Shown here: positions 1 to 11,162 of the stretch, in pieces
How the letters are laid out: every line of letters starts with the position of its first letter
Numbering within the stretch: position 1 is the stretch's first letter
Origin: Udeniomyces pyricola
Taxonomy: Eukaryota; Basidiomycota; Tremellomycetes; Cystofilobasidiales; Mrakiaceae
Assembly: GCA_039545295.1 (NCBI GenBank)
Contig: BCIK01000033.1
Location: forward strand, 151,293-215,292
Direction of reading: 5' to 3'
DNA length: 64,000 bases
Position numbers and translations under genes: made by a program
Notes under the pieces: model-generated
The model's input: only the letters and a program-made list of their open reading frames with translations
Databases searched by the model: none
Told to the model about the DNA's origin: nothing

Positions 1-236
1 ATGGTCCAAGAGGAGGAGGCAGGGTGGACAGAACGTGAAAGAGTAAGGACAGGCCCAGGAAGGAAAGGGGGAGCAAGGGGGAGATGGCATTGCATTGAAA
101 GGGAAAGGGAAGGAAGCCATTGTTTGGTTCAGTTGTCAATCTCGCTTCTTTCCCTCCCTCACGTGTACAGAACAATGAGGCTTTACCGCCACACAACGAG
201 AATACAGGACGCCTTTGCAAGAATTCATCAACGTAC

Positions 237-968
237 CTTTCTTGCCATGTAGAGTCCTGACGGACCGTGCAGGACCTTTGTGACGGTACCGCCGTTGCCG
301 CTGCCGAGTTCGCCGACGACCTTGAGATCTTCCGCTCGGAGGTCCGTCTTGGTCTTACCGTTGCCGCCTCCGAGATCAAGACTAGAGAGTTGGTCTGCCA
401 ACTTCTGTTGGTACGTGCGTGATGACGAGACTGCTGCCCGAGGGGAAGATGATGACGAGGACCCTGGCCTGGTAGAGCTGCTGCCGCTGCCGCCGGCTGC
501 GAGATCCTTCTTCCGCCTGGGTTTGGCGACGCCGCTCAAGCGCGTGCTTGGATCGACCGAGTCGGAAGTCGCTGTGGAAGAAGCAGGCAGCGAGTGGTGG
601 CTGTGAGCAGAGTCGGGCGTGGGAGCTGGTCTGGTAGGGATGGACTTGGTGATGTCAAGCCCGAGCGGCTTCTTTCTTGAGATGGCCGACGGTCGCCCGA
701 TGGAGGCGAGTGCGTTTTGGGAAGAGGAGGCTGCTGGGGAGGGATGGCACGGGGTATTGTCGGTGGAACGGTGAGCGGTGGAAGAGGTGCTATTGGAATG
801 ATGGGGTGGGAGGGTATAGGATTGATCGTCCTGGGTGATGATAGGGGGTTCATCGCCATCCTGACCGTCATGGGAGATGGGGGGAGCCAGAGCCTCTGGG
901 GTGAGCTGGAGGGCTTTGGGATTCCGTTTCTTTTTGGGCTGGATGAGACCAGGGAAGGTGGAGGACAT
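237..968 (-). CDS. MAP kinase kinase, N-terminal exon (partial, runs off left edge)
   Basis: The first exon encodes 244 residues and ends at a clean GTACGT donor after codon AAG; the next exon lies beyond base 1. The first ~200 residues are Ser/Pro/Thr-rich and look disordered. The kinase domain then opens with a glycine loop (GELGSGNGGTVTKV) and the VAIK-type strand ending MARK, where K is the expected ATP-binding lysine. This loop, and the start KKKRNPKALQL, match MEK-type MAPKKs of the Ste7/Byr1/Fuz7 group, which in fungi relay the pheromone/filamentation signal to an ERK-type kinase. Catalytic loop, activation loop and C-terminus are not visible, so the assignment rests on the N-lobe only. 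A Wis1/Pbs2 or Mkk1 relative cannot be excluded. Confidence 0.75.
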
Positions 969-1575
969 GGTGGGATGGTGGGGTGGAGAGAGGAGGACGT
1001 CAAGAGTGGCGGGCGGGCGAGGGGAAGAGGAGTGCTGTTGTTACAAGTACTGGTTCAGCGGGGTGTGGCAACGATGAACCGGCTCGACTGGATGAGTGCA
1101 GTTGCGTTAGATGGATCGATTCGAGATATATATATATATATATATACATCTTACATATATATATATATATAATACACTTATACACCTACACTCTATACCG
1201 AGTTCACATCCAACGCCCAGGGCCCGAACAACTGACCAACTGGCTATAACCCAGTACCCAGTGACCGACTCGAGCCATCACGTGAGGCATAGACCATGTT
1301 GTTGGATGTATCACGATGTGAGAGCGCTAGCATATTGTCCATATTGTCAGATATCACATGCACGGATAGCCACGCATATATATATATATACACAGACACA
1401 CACACTAGTATGCGTCCACAGCAACGTTGAATTTTCGTTTTAGTCGTTCTTCACACACACATGGCACATGTTTGGACCAGATGGAATTCACTTGCGGGCT
1501 CGCAAGATCTCTTTCGTTTTCGCACTTTCAATGTAGCAAGGTTTGGACTAAATGCGCATGGATAGACGGCAGAGT
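969..1575. other. Intergenic region between MAPKK start and RPS19 3' end
   Basis: About 0.6 kb holding the MAPKK promoter and the RPS19 3' flank. It contains AT dinucleotide runs at 1126-1146, 1155-1170 and 1377-1392. No gene is supported. Confidence 0.6.
1126..1171. repeat. (AT)n microsatellite, two adjacent runs
   Basis: Two nearly pure AT runs (1126-1146 and 1155-1170) separated by 8 bases, in the MAPKK upstream region. Confidence 0.9.
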
Positions 1576-3148
1576 TTAGTCGGAGTCAGAGTCGGCAGCG
1601 GCCTCAGAGGCAGCCTCCTCCTCGTCCTCATCCTCCTCCTCCTCGTCGTCCTCGTCAGCATCCTGCTGCTGCGAGTCCCAAACGGAGGTGGCGATTCGGC
1701 TAAGAGAGAGCGAGCAATCATAGAATAAAAAGGAGACAAAGCATGGTCAATACACAACGAACCCAATTCAGACCAACCAAAACACAAAATAAAACAACAA
1801 AAGAACGCACTCAAGATCTCGCTGACCGTCCTGGGAGATCCTTCGGCCACCGTCGGGGTGGTGCTCAAGGACACCAATCTTCTCGAGCGACTGGCAGATG
1901 TTCCTCTGGACCGAGGCCGAGGCGTCGGCGTGGTGAGAGGGTCGGACTCCTCGTCGGTGCTTGCCACCGTGGAGCTTGGTGAGGGCTCCGATACCGACGT
2001 GCTTTCGGAGGTAGATGTGTCGAGCGACGGCGGCTGGAAAAGGAGGGGCAAGCGTCGACACGAACGAGAGAGAGAGATGGAGACAATCAAGGAGTCGAGG
2101 CGAGGGGGTGGAGAGGATAAGGAGGCAAGCGAGACAGTCGAAGGTGAGCGACTTGGGGGAGTGGGAGGGTCGGGGACATGTTGTTTATGATTCAGCCTGT
2201 TGGTTGAAGAGTCAGGTGTCGAGGCTCTCGCAGGGGAAAGGAAACGTTGGTTCTTGGACTCTGGCTGACAAACGAACAAGAACCTTGACCGAACAAGGAC
2301 AGAAATAGGGACAAGACGAGGGCAGCTGATCAAGAAAGCCAGACAAGGAAGCAAGAAGCAGGCTGGGACGGGCACAAGAGCAGGCAAAGGACAGAGCGAG
2401 CGAGCGCAGAGAGAGAGAGAGAGAACGAGAACAGGGAGAAGCTTTTTCCCCATGTCTCGGTCCACTCTCTGCTCTCTCCACGCCCGCACACACCTCCTTG
2501 AGCTCTACTCATATACGCGACCATACCGTCTAACAAGTCCAGTCTGGTATCCTCAACCAACCATCGTGCTCATCCACATCCGTCCTCGTGTTGCAAAGAA
2601 CCCGGTTGCGTCGTCGCGAGAGAAAAGAAGCCAGCGTCCTGTCCTACGAGAAGCCCTTCATTCACCGTCGTCCAGTCCAAAGCAAGCTCCGACCCCCACG
2701 GTCTGTGTTGTCCACTAAGCAAAGCAGGACGGGCCATCATGAGGGTATGGAGACCCAAACATCAGACGAACGAGGGGGGAAGGGGAAGGGGGTGAGGGGA
2801 AAAGAGGAAAAAAAAAAGAAGGGAGAAACGTACCGGCTCGGACGTAGTACCAGTCGGGGTCGTAGGGAGCGAGCTCCTTGAAGGCACCGGTCTTGACAAT
2901 GTCAACCCAGTTGGGGACGTCGAGCTTACCCGATCGCTTAAGGTGCGACGAGTAGGCAGCAATGAAGTCCTCGGCGGCTGGGAGGGGGGGGGGGGGGGGG
3001 AAAGGGGGAGATTGAAGAGTGATGACGGAGCAAAAGCAAGCAGGAAGACAAACAAACGGTGAGCTATGAGGGAGAAGTGGCAAGGAAGGACGTAGGATGG
3101 TGAGGAAGCGTGCAGGGCCAACATACAGATGTCTCGAACGGAAGGCAT
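1576..3148 (-). CDS. RPS19: 40S ribosomal protein S19
   Basis: Small-subunit ribosomal protein eS19, needed for 18S rRNA maturation and 40S assembly. Four exons join in frame: 3148-3127, 2977-2834, 2033-1811, 1699-1576 (513 nt, 170 aa). The start MPSVRDISAEDF, the block [13 protein letters not shown], the motif RHIYLRK and the stretch [17 protein letters not shown] are diagnostic. The start codon is fixed by the conserved N-terminus, leaving a first exon of only 22 nt. Intron 2 is about 800 nt, very long for this window. The protein is longer than usual (about 145 aa in yeast) because it carries a strongly acidic C-terminal tail of about 35 residues, rich in Asp and Glu and ending DSDSD. Intron 1 has a 17-base poly-C (sense strand) next to its 3' splice site. 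The gene is head to head with the vip1-like gene. Confidence 0.97.
2984..3000 (-). repeat. 17-base poly-C (sense) in RPS19 intron 1
   Basis: A run of 17 G on the + strand reads as C on the RPS19 sense strand, 5 bases upstream of the intron 1 acceptor AG, where it acts as an all-C pyrimidine tract. Confidence 0.9.
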
Positions 3149-3983
3149 TATGAACTTCTTGAGGGAGGGGAGGAGGTGCTACGAGGGGAAAAAGCGTCGC
3201 CCATCGACACCCGTTCGAAAACCAGCCGACCAAAGAGAAGCCCCGCGCGAAACTCACATCCGCCGACTTGCCCAAACCCACCCTGGCCTAACCATCAGTT
3301 TGGCTCGCACAGCTTATTGTTTTGTGCGTGCATGTCTATATATATATGTATTTATCTGTGTTATATATTATTGCCAACATCTGCATTGAGACCCGTCCAT
3401 TCATCCATTCATCCATCCATCCCATCCATCCCATCCAGTCTACATCATCATCATCATCTTATACACGCACGATGCATGGGTTCATATACGTTCATCATCA
3501 TCATTAGAGGTATCCTCGTCGTTCTGAGCCCCGTCATATATACTACATGAACAGACATGATATCATGCACATATATATTTATGACATCACAGTCATATAC
3601 ATTAGATAATACGGCACATGACATAGAATGATGTCCATATCATCAACCTGCAAGTGAATTAGGCTTTGACGTTTGACGTCAGCGTCATAGGGCGATATCA
3701 TGATGATGGCATGGATGCATGGGCAGCGCAGCGCAGAGCAGAGCAGAGCAGAGCAGGGCAAAGCCTCAGAATAGGACAAATCAAGGCCAATCATCGTCTG
3801 CGCCGCCCTCTCTTGAGGATGAACCGTTTGGTCGATAGTCAGTCCCCTCTCCCCTCTCCCCTCTCCCCCCCTTCCAACTCGCTTCACATCATCCATCTCT
3901 CCCTTGCCCTTCGCATATTACTGTAGCCCTATCACCCCTTGCCCCTTGTTCATCTACACCCACCCATTCTCATCCACATCACC
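3149..3983. promoter_or_regulatory. Shared divergent promoter region, RPS19 / vip1-like
   Basis: Head-to-head start codons 835 bp apart. The region holds CATC/CATCC tandem repeats (about 3397-3440), a GCAGA-type repeat (about 3726-3757) and a CT-rich box (3841-3872) just upstream of the vip1-like start. Pyrimidine-rich boxes are typical near starts of well-expressed fungal genes. No open frame here looks coding. Confidence 0.6.
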
Positions 3984-5954
3984 ATGTCTCCTACTTACGC
4001 CATCAAGTCAGTCGAATCTCTTGTTTCGACAACATCACCACCACGCCCTCAGCTGTTCCCTGCCTAATCTCTGCCTTTTCTCTCCTTTGCACCGACTACT
4101 TCCGTCCCCCNCCNCCCCCCCCCCCCTCTTCCGACGAATCTCTTCTTCCCCCATCCAGCGTCCAGGGCATCTCTCCTGAGAGCACCCAAACCAAGCTCGA
4201 CCAGTTCTTCTCGTTCTGTGGCCGGTGAGTGAGATGATTGATATGCTATGCTGTCCATGGCGAAGCGTCGAGGTCCGCAGGCTGACCGGCTGTGGTGGCT
4301 CTGCGTCGTCTTTTCCATCCGTCTCGTTTTCTCCCTTTCCCCTTCCCCTTCTTTCTTTGTCCCTCCCTTTCTCCCTCTCTTCCTCTCTCCCGTACTCTGG
4401 TTGACTGACCGTGACCCATCGACCGATCATCTCACCAGAATTGCGTCCATCAACTTGACCCCCGGACCTGACGGTACCCAGAACGCGGTGATTGTGTTTG
4501 AGAAGGGTGCGTCGTCATCACATTGGCTTGATAGATACGGCCACAGCTGCACAGCAACCAGACCGGTCTTCGCCCCGCTCATCCCTTCTTCCCCTCATCT
4601 TTCTCTCTCTCTCTCCCTCTCTCTCCCTCTCCCCCCCCCACTGCCCATCGCTACAGGTGGATACTGGGCCGGNNNNNNNNNNNNNNNNNNNNNNNNNNNN
4701 NNNNNNNNNNNNNNNNNNNNNNNNNNNNNNNNNNNNNNNNNNNNNNNNNNNNNNNNNNNNNNNNNNNNNNNNCCCCCCCCCCCCCTTCACCCTTTCTCCA
4801 TCGTTCCATCCACAGAATCGGCTGCCAAGACTGCTCTCCTCCTCAACGAGGGTACCCTCGACGGCGCCCACCTCCATGTCACTTCCGAGTCCCTCTCGTC
4901 TGCCTCGTCCGCTTCGGGTGATGACCACGCCAACTCCTTCAGCCAGGAGGATAAGCCCAAGGTCAGTGTTGCTTGTCTGCCTCCGAGTCCTCCTTTGTTT
5001 CGTCCTCTTTGCTTCTCCCTCCTCTCTTGAATCGACCTGATAGCGTGTTGCTGACACTACATCACCCTCTTGATTTGCCCACTCGGCTCGGCTCTGTTCT
5101 GCCTCGCTCGGTATCATTTCCTCTGTCTTCCTCATAGGCTGGCATCGTCGCCGAGTACCTCGCCCACGGTTACGTCTTGAGCGACACCATCGTCCAGCGA
5201 GCCATCGAGGCCGACCAGAAGCAGGGCATCTCATCCCGATTCCTCTCCTTCATCCAGGGTCTCGACAAGACCGCCGGCGAGAAGGCGCTTGGCCCGGAGA
5301 AGACCATCTCTGGCAAGATCCACGAGGTCGTCGACCCTCTCGTCGCTCAGGCCGCGGCCAAGGCCAAGGAGGCCGATGAGCAGGCTCACGTCACCAAGAC
5401 TGCCCAGGACTACTACACCAAGGTGCGACGCGCGTGCATATATATGTGCTTGCATCACGCCCTTGCTATCGACGCGTCGGACGTTGGAATCGAGGCGCTC
5501 GTGCATTCTTGCATGTATGCTGACACCTGATTTCTTACTTGATATGATCTTGACCTTACAGGCCATGTCCACCCCCTTTGGCTCCAAGGTCCTCTCCTTC
5601 TACACCTCGACCTCCAAGCAGGTCGTTGACGTTCACAACGAGGCCCGACGAATTGCCGACGTGCGTTGCCCTTCTATTTCTCTTTGTTTGCTTTGTTGTA
5701 TATGGTTTGTCTTTGGCTTCAATATGCATTCTTTCAGTCCACTGACGTGAGCCACTTCTACATGTGATCTTTTGGTTGTCGCTTCTGTTGACCCTCCCGA
5801 TGGTTAGGAACGCAAGGCTTCGTCCGGTTCGGCGACTAGCTCGACGGCCGCGGCATCTTCGACTGTTGGCACGGCTGGCTCGACAGAGGCCCCGGCGTTT
5901 GGCTCGGCTGAGCACTCTGCCCCTGCTCCCGTTGTCTCTGGACCTGCCATTTAG
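3984..5954 (+). CDS. vip1: RRM-domain protein, vip1-like
   Basis: Seven exons join in phase: 3984-4006, 4159-4224, 4439-4506, 4816-4961, 5138-5422, 5562-5660, 5808-5954 (834 nt, 277 aa). Residues ~8-80 form one RNA-recognition motif with the fungal Vip1 signature: ISPESTQTKLDQFFSFCG, then IASINL and an AAKTALLLNEG helix. The middle is a conserved helical block (AGIVAEYLAHGYVLSD; SRFLSFIQGLD; ARRIAD) found in fungal Vip1 proteins. The C-terminus is Ala/Ser/Thr-rich. The molecular role of Vip1 is poorly known; RNA binding is inferred from the fold. The start is a 23-nt exon. Intron 3 contains the scaffold gap, but the exons on either side join in frame, so no coding sequence appears to be lost. 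Confidence 0.9.
4106..4126 (+). repeat. Poly-C tract with two N calls in vip1-like intron 1
   Basis: C5-N-CC-N-C12, about 30 bases upstream of the intron 1 acceptor, on the sense strand. The N calls indicate ambiguous homopolymer length. Confidence 0.85.
4673..4772. other. Assembly gap of exactly 100 N
   Basis: A block of 100 N, the conventional size for a gap of unknown length, inside intron 3 of the vip1-like gene. Its right flank is a 13-base poly-C (4773-4785), so the gap probably marks a homopolymer that could not be read through. Confidence 0.95.
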
Positions 5955-6361
5955 AAGGAAAATCTTCGTTCTGCTCTGTGACTCTGCTCTGTCCTGTTCC
6001 CCCTTTTCTTTCTTGTTTGTGCAAGTCCCTTAATGTTTGTGTAGCATGTGAATGGAATGAAATGTGACGATTTTGTTGTGTGGAGCGAGAGTATGTGTGG
6101 GAGATGCAAAGGTGGAACGTAATTGATGATGCTGACTAAGCGAACTGTGTGGCTGCGGGGTTGACCGAAGCGTGATGACATAATTCGGAAGTGGCGTGAC
6201 ACGTGACAGCTAGTAATCAAGTTCCACGCAGTTCCACGTTTCCCCTTGCATCTTCGCCACCAAGTACCAAACACCCACCCTTTTCTTCAGCCAACATTTG
6301 ATCAGCACTTTCCTTGTCACATCCACCTTGCATATCACTTCATCCATCCATCCATCCATTT

Positions 6362-8190
6362 ATGTCCTTCTCCCACAGCTCCACCTCCACTCAACCCAAC
6401 CGCGACGAGCTCCTCTTCATCGGCCGCCAAGCAGAATGCGCTCATCCGGCTTGCCACTCCATTGATTTCCTTCCCATCACTGTATGTACCGCTCTGGACT
6501 TTGGTGTATAAACCTCTCACTATCCTCGGCTTCAAAATCACCGCTGAGCAGGGCGACCTAAGCTCTTATCGTGATACTCATATGCTCATCTGGCCCATGC
6601 TCGGTTGTTCAACTTGCCCCCCCCCCCCCCCCCCCCNTTGTTACTTCAACGCTTGATTTGGCTTGGCGTTCTTCTCTCCCAGTGTCCCGGTTGCCGCCTT
6701 CTGTTCTGTACCTCGCATCATTCACCTTACTCCTCCCAAACAGGCCACGCTTGCTCCTCTCCTCCCCCTGACCGGACGCCCATCCCTTGTCCGCTATGCG
6801 CTCATCCCGTCGGAACTCCCCCGGGCGGCAATCCCAACGCCACCATGGACCATCATCTAGACAGCACGCTCTGTAGGGAACGTGTACGGGAGCAAGCCGA
6901 TGGCAGGGACGAAAAAGAGAGGGAGCTTGAAAAGATCAGGACCAAGAAGGCCAAAGGAGAGATGTGTTGGGCAAAGGGATGTAAGAAGAATGTTCAAGGC
7001 GGTTTAGGCGTTAAGTGTTTGGTGAGTTTGTTTGGTTCTTGAGTTCGCCGTCGTAACAAAGCGGAAGGATGCCTTCAGTCTGTTTCAGTCTGTAGTCAAG
7101 GACATCTTGGAGCTGGGTTTCCTGCGTTATATCATCACATCAGGTCATTCAACATCGTGATGTACTTTGCTTGATCATGTTCCGCTAACAAAACAATCCT
7201 TGATTGCCTTGTCTTGTCTCATTCTGGTGACTTCACTTGTTCAGTCTTGTACCCATCAACTCTGTATGACACACCGCCAACCCTCTGCCCATTCCTGCTC
7301 TTCATCTCCCACCGGAACACGGTCCTCGACACCCACACCTCCTCCTCGCCCTTCAGGCCTTCGCCAGATTCTTGCCGGGCCCAGTCGCGAAGCCGCCCTG
7401 GCCGCCATCAAGCGGAATCCTGGCCCTACGTCTTCCCCGGCAGTGCGGTCACCTCCGCCTTTGAAACCCCTGGGCGCTACTCCTGTCACCGCTAAAGAAG
7501 TCAAACCGTTGACGCCCGCTCAAAAGGACCGCGATCCCAACGAAAAGAAATCAGCCATCAAACCGTTGCATAACCCCCTTTCGGCCACCTCTCGGTGATT
7601 GTTTTTGCATGCGTTCTTTTCTCTTCTCCTTTTTTTTTTGTCTTTCAACCACATCTTCTCTGGCATTCCCTCTATATCTGCCTCCTTCCCTCGTACTCCT
7701 CCCCCCCCCCCCCATCCCTCCGCCTTGGTCCTCATTCGGACCACGGCTGCTTGATTCAAGCCGAATTTTGGTTTCTTTGGATCATTCATGCATCTGTTCG
7801 TTCACGCACTCACATCTTCCCTCCTCTCCCTTTCTCTCTTTCTCTCTCTCTCTCTCTCTTTTTCCTCCTGCTCATCGACACGCGCGCTCATCCCATCTAT
7901 TGCGGTGCTTGCTTTTCCTCCAATCCTTCCCTTCCCTCGTCTATGTCCTCTTCGCCCTCACCCTTTCCCTCACCGCGCCTTCCCTCCTCCCCCTCCTCAG
8001 TCATACCAAAGCCGAAATTGCCTCCCGTCGGCAAGCCCTCGCTCAACGCGCGAAACTTGGCCTGCTCACGGAAGAAGAGAAGTTGCTCTATGCCGATCAT
8101 GTCGCCAAAGAGGAGAGCGACCGACGGAAGCGGTCCGAAGGCGGTTCGAGCGCGAAAGGGGGGAAAGGAAAGGATTGTGTGATTGGTTGA
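6362..8190 (+). CDS. Double AN1-type zinc finger protein (ZFAND2-like)
   Basis: Four exons join in phase: 6362-6481, 6683-7021, 7245-7594, 8001-8190 (999 nt, 332 aa). Two AN1 fingers are visible. The first begins CAHPACHSIDFLPITCPGC and ends with FC and a His/Cys cluster (residues ~26-65). The second begins MCWAKGC and continues to LSCTHQLCMTHR (residues ~134-173). DFLPIT matches the DFLP(F/L)xC core of the ZFAND2/Cuz1 group, whose members act with Cdc48 and the proteasome in arsenite and proteotoxic stress. The C-terminal part is Pro/Ser-rich, then a charged helix (ASRRQALAQRAKLGLLTEEE). Intron 1 carries a 20-base poly-C ending in N; intron 3 (about 400 nt) carries a 13-base poly-C. The split of both fingers by introns supports the model. 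Confidence 0.88.
6617..6637 (+). repeat. Poly-C tract plus N in AN1 gene intron 1
   Basis: Twenty C followed by one N, 45 bases upstream of the intron 1 acceptor, sense strand. Confidence 0.9.
7701..7713 (+). repeat. 13-base poly-C in AN1 gene intron 3
   Basis: Thirteen C on the sense strand inside the roughly 400 nt last intron. Confidence 0.85.
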
Positions 8191-9046
8191 AGGAACGGAG
8201 TGAGGGAAATATAGGACAGGGAGGAGGGAGACTTATAGGAAGAAGGGTGAAGGAGGAAATTGGAGTGAAAGCGAGCGTTGGTTACGAGGTGCTGTTACGA
8301 AGAAAGGGTACTGGATGTGGACTTGAATGGGCCCTCGTCAGCCTTTCAGGATTGGATGTCACGATTTTTATTTTATATTAACGACCCATTATATTATATG
8401 CCTCTCGACACTTGATCAGTGTTCAAGGGTTTTGTTATTCTGGTCCTGGTCCTCCTGCCTATAAGGACGCGGTAGGCTCCCATTTACGTTTGTGGCCTGG
8501 GTGGACGTACACGTACGGGGGAACAAGACCAACTTGGATTACATGTGAACTGAACCAGAGCAAATGAAGATGATGTTGGAAATGGTTCAGTGTTCGAAGA
8601 TCATGATATAGGGGATACAAAAACGAAGGTGACAGTTAAGTATGTGGCACGCGCGCGGGTTGGCCGGGAAATAGTTAAGTTAGGTAGGTGGGGAGGAGAT
8701 AATGGTTTGAACATGGTCGACTGCTGCTGTGGAGAAAGGGAGAGATCGAAAAGGATACAAATTACTACATAAGTGAGAATGGATTCACAGGCGCGAAAGA
8801 CAGACAAAGGCAGAATCGAAGGCCGAAGTAAGAGTTCCGAGGATTGAGATATCTGCTTAGACCACCAGGATCGAGTCAGCCATCACGCGGAAAGGAAGGA
8901 AACAGAACAAAAGGAGGGGAAGAAAGAAAGAAAGAAAAAAAGAGAAAAAGGACAAGAAGAAGAAAGTAGTAACACGAACGAACGCCGTAAAAGAAACGGA
9001 CATATCAGCTGTGATTACACTTTGACCTCCGCCGCTTTTGGCCAGA
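8191..9046. other. Intergenic region between convergent 3' ends
   Basis: Downstream of the AN1 gene and of the F-box-like gene. A purine tract of GAAA repeats lies at about 8920-8965. No gene or RNA is recognised. Confidence 0.6.
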
Positions 9047-11162
9047 TCAATCTTCCAACGACCAGTCGACAGCCCAATCATACACAGCGAACCGATCAAG
9101 CGGCCGACCACGTTCATTTCCCTTCATCTTTTCCCTTTTCCGCACCGGGCCGGGAAAGGCCCTTCGATCCGACCTTTCAATCGTGAATGGGTTCTGGATG
9201 ACCTCGGCCAGCTCGAGCCAGTGAGACTCAAACGCTCGGAAGAGGTTGTCGTCGTCGTTGTGGATGGCGTAAGGAGAGTCATCGATATAGGCGCTGCTTC
9301 GAGGCCACGCATAAGATCGTCCGACCGTCAAGGCCGCTGCGGGCAGGCGAACGGTCAACTGGCCGAGTCGAGGTCCATCAGCCACCGTCCGAGGTCGTAT
9401 AGCTAACGCTTCGCATAGGTCGCACAAAAAGATCGCATCGAAATGCGAAGGTTCCCAGATGACGTCCAACGGTCGAGAGAGACTAGGGGATGCCGCCGAC
9501 GGTCCCGACGTCACGTCCTCCAATGGATCTATGTAGCCTACATAACTCTCACTGTCATCACCGTTCAAGTTAATGTCGGACTCATCATCCGCATCAACGC
9601 TCGAGTCGCTCGACATCTCAAAGCCCTCAACCGCGCCACGCTCTCGGTTGACGAGGGCGACATCGAGTAGGTTGTTCTGTTCGCTCTCGATCTTTCGTTT
9701 CCATAAATCCAACGTCGAAACGAACCTCGCCGCCAAAGGGCCGAGAACGAGCGTCTCGAGCCGATCCCAGCGGGCGTCCATCTTGCTTGGCCGGTCGATA
9801 GGCGATCCTCGGTCGTTCTCTTGGGCGCTTTCAGTCGTCAAGTCGACCAGGGCTAACGGCTCCGACTGTAAGGCGACGGCGAGGTTCAGGCGAAACTCCA
9901 TTGGATTCACAAGAGCGAACAGAAAAGAGAGCGCTTGTGGGTAATCAGAAGATGAGCCCGAGGGCAACGTGAGATCGATCGTGAGCGTTCGAAGGAGGAT
10001 CGGAGTGTTCTGGGCAGAGAGAAGTCGCGTGGAGTGGATCAAGTGGGTCATGCTGGCCGATGGGAGAGGTGGTGGAGGAACGAGGATTGTCAAGGATCGC
10101 ATAGATTGAAGCGATAGATATGGCCCGAGGCGAACGGAGGAGCTAGTTGGGAATCGATCGCAAAAGAGTTGACTGAATTGGTCCTCGTGTGAGATAGTGA
10201 TGTCTGTGTACAGGATCGACGAGACAAGGGCGAGGAAATCGAACGAGACTCGAGCGAGAGCGAGTAGAGTGGGCCGATCGGCATAGGTGACGAGCCGCCA
10301 TTGAACCACGATGGGCAGGCAAAATGACGATAAGGTTGCCGCTTCAAGGACAGATTGGCGTTCGCAGAGCTGTGGAGCCGATGGGTGACCAGAGAGCAAG
10401 TCAGGTTCGAGACCGTGAGAGGTTTGAGATGCTCGTTTACTAGAGGCTCGTGGCTCGTTGCGAGGAGATGGAGGACGACCGAGTTGAAACGGGGCGGAGG
10501 TTGACGACAACAGGCCCCCGTTCGAAGGAATGAAACTCGACGCGTGAAAGGAGGAATCAAACGACAGTGCTGGTGTCGATACAGACGCATCAAGCTGTGC
10601 ATAACGATGTATTGGTTTGAAAAGGATCGGCCAATGCAAATTCGACGTCAGCCTCGCCGTTCACTGCCCGAAGCCGATAGATGGGACAGAAAGCTACAAG
10701 GATACGGACCTTGAGTTTTGATGCAGAGGCAGTCGTCGATCCAACCGAGCGGACTTTATGGACTGAAGCACTCGTGACGAGTATAGGGTCTTTAGGCCCA
10801 GTAGAGGAGCAAGTCGCTGGGATGAGCGTCTGAGGGTCAATCCAACAAGGCTCGTCTGGATCGTAGTCGATCGTCAAGTGGCAAGGCAAAGAGACCCGGT
10901 CAACGTTGAAGGGTGGCTGTGAATGAATCGAGAGGGGAAAGACGTGTGTGCATGTAAGAGAACTGCAACAGTCGACATGTCGTGCGCACACATAACACAT
11001 TGCATTCTTGGAGCAAAACTCTATAGCATATATGAAGCTTACAAGCGGTGAAGCAAGACGAGCAGCTTCCCACCACGCGTCGATGTGGCTTTCTAGCGTT
11101 TCCTTGGAATTCTGATGATCCTCAGCTAAGTCATTAGCTTGAGTTGATGGATATGAAGGCAT
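9047..11162 (-). CDS. F-box-like protein of unknown target
   Basis: Three exons, all phase 0: 11162-11043, 10916-10710, 10594-9047 (1875 nt, 624 aa). Residues ~209-245 contain a degenerate F-box-like stretch (YADRPTLLALARVS, then LVSSILYTDI), the pattern seen in many fungal F-box/LRR-type proteins that recruit substrates to SCF ubiquitin ligases. The rest has alternating hydrophobic segments but no repeat I could define. An acidic low-complexity block rich in Asp and Ser (about 9555-9625) sits in the middle. The start is uncertain: frames remain open upstream to 11345 and another possible first exon begins at 11505, so the true N-terminus may be longer. Function is inference only. Confidence 0.6.

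Noticed and set aside
4656..4672. Extra acceptor CTACAG with a possible exon before the gap in the vip1-like gene
   Set aside because: The RRM reads correctly by joining 4506 to 4816; an exon here would interrupt the domain.
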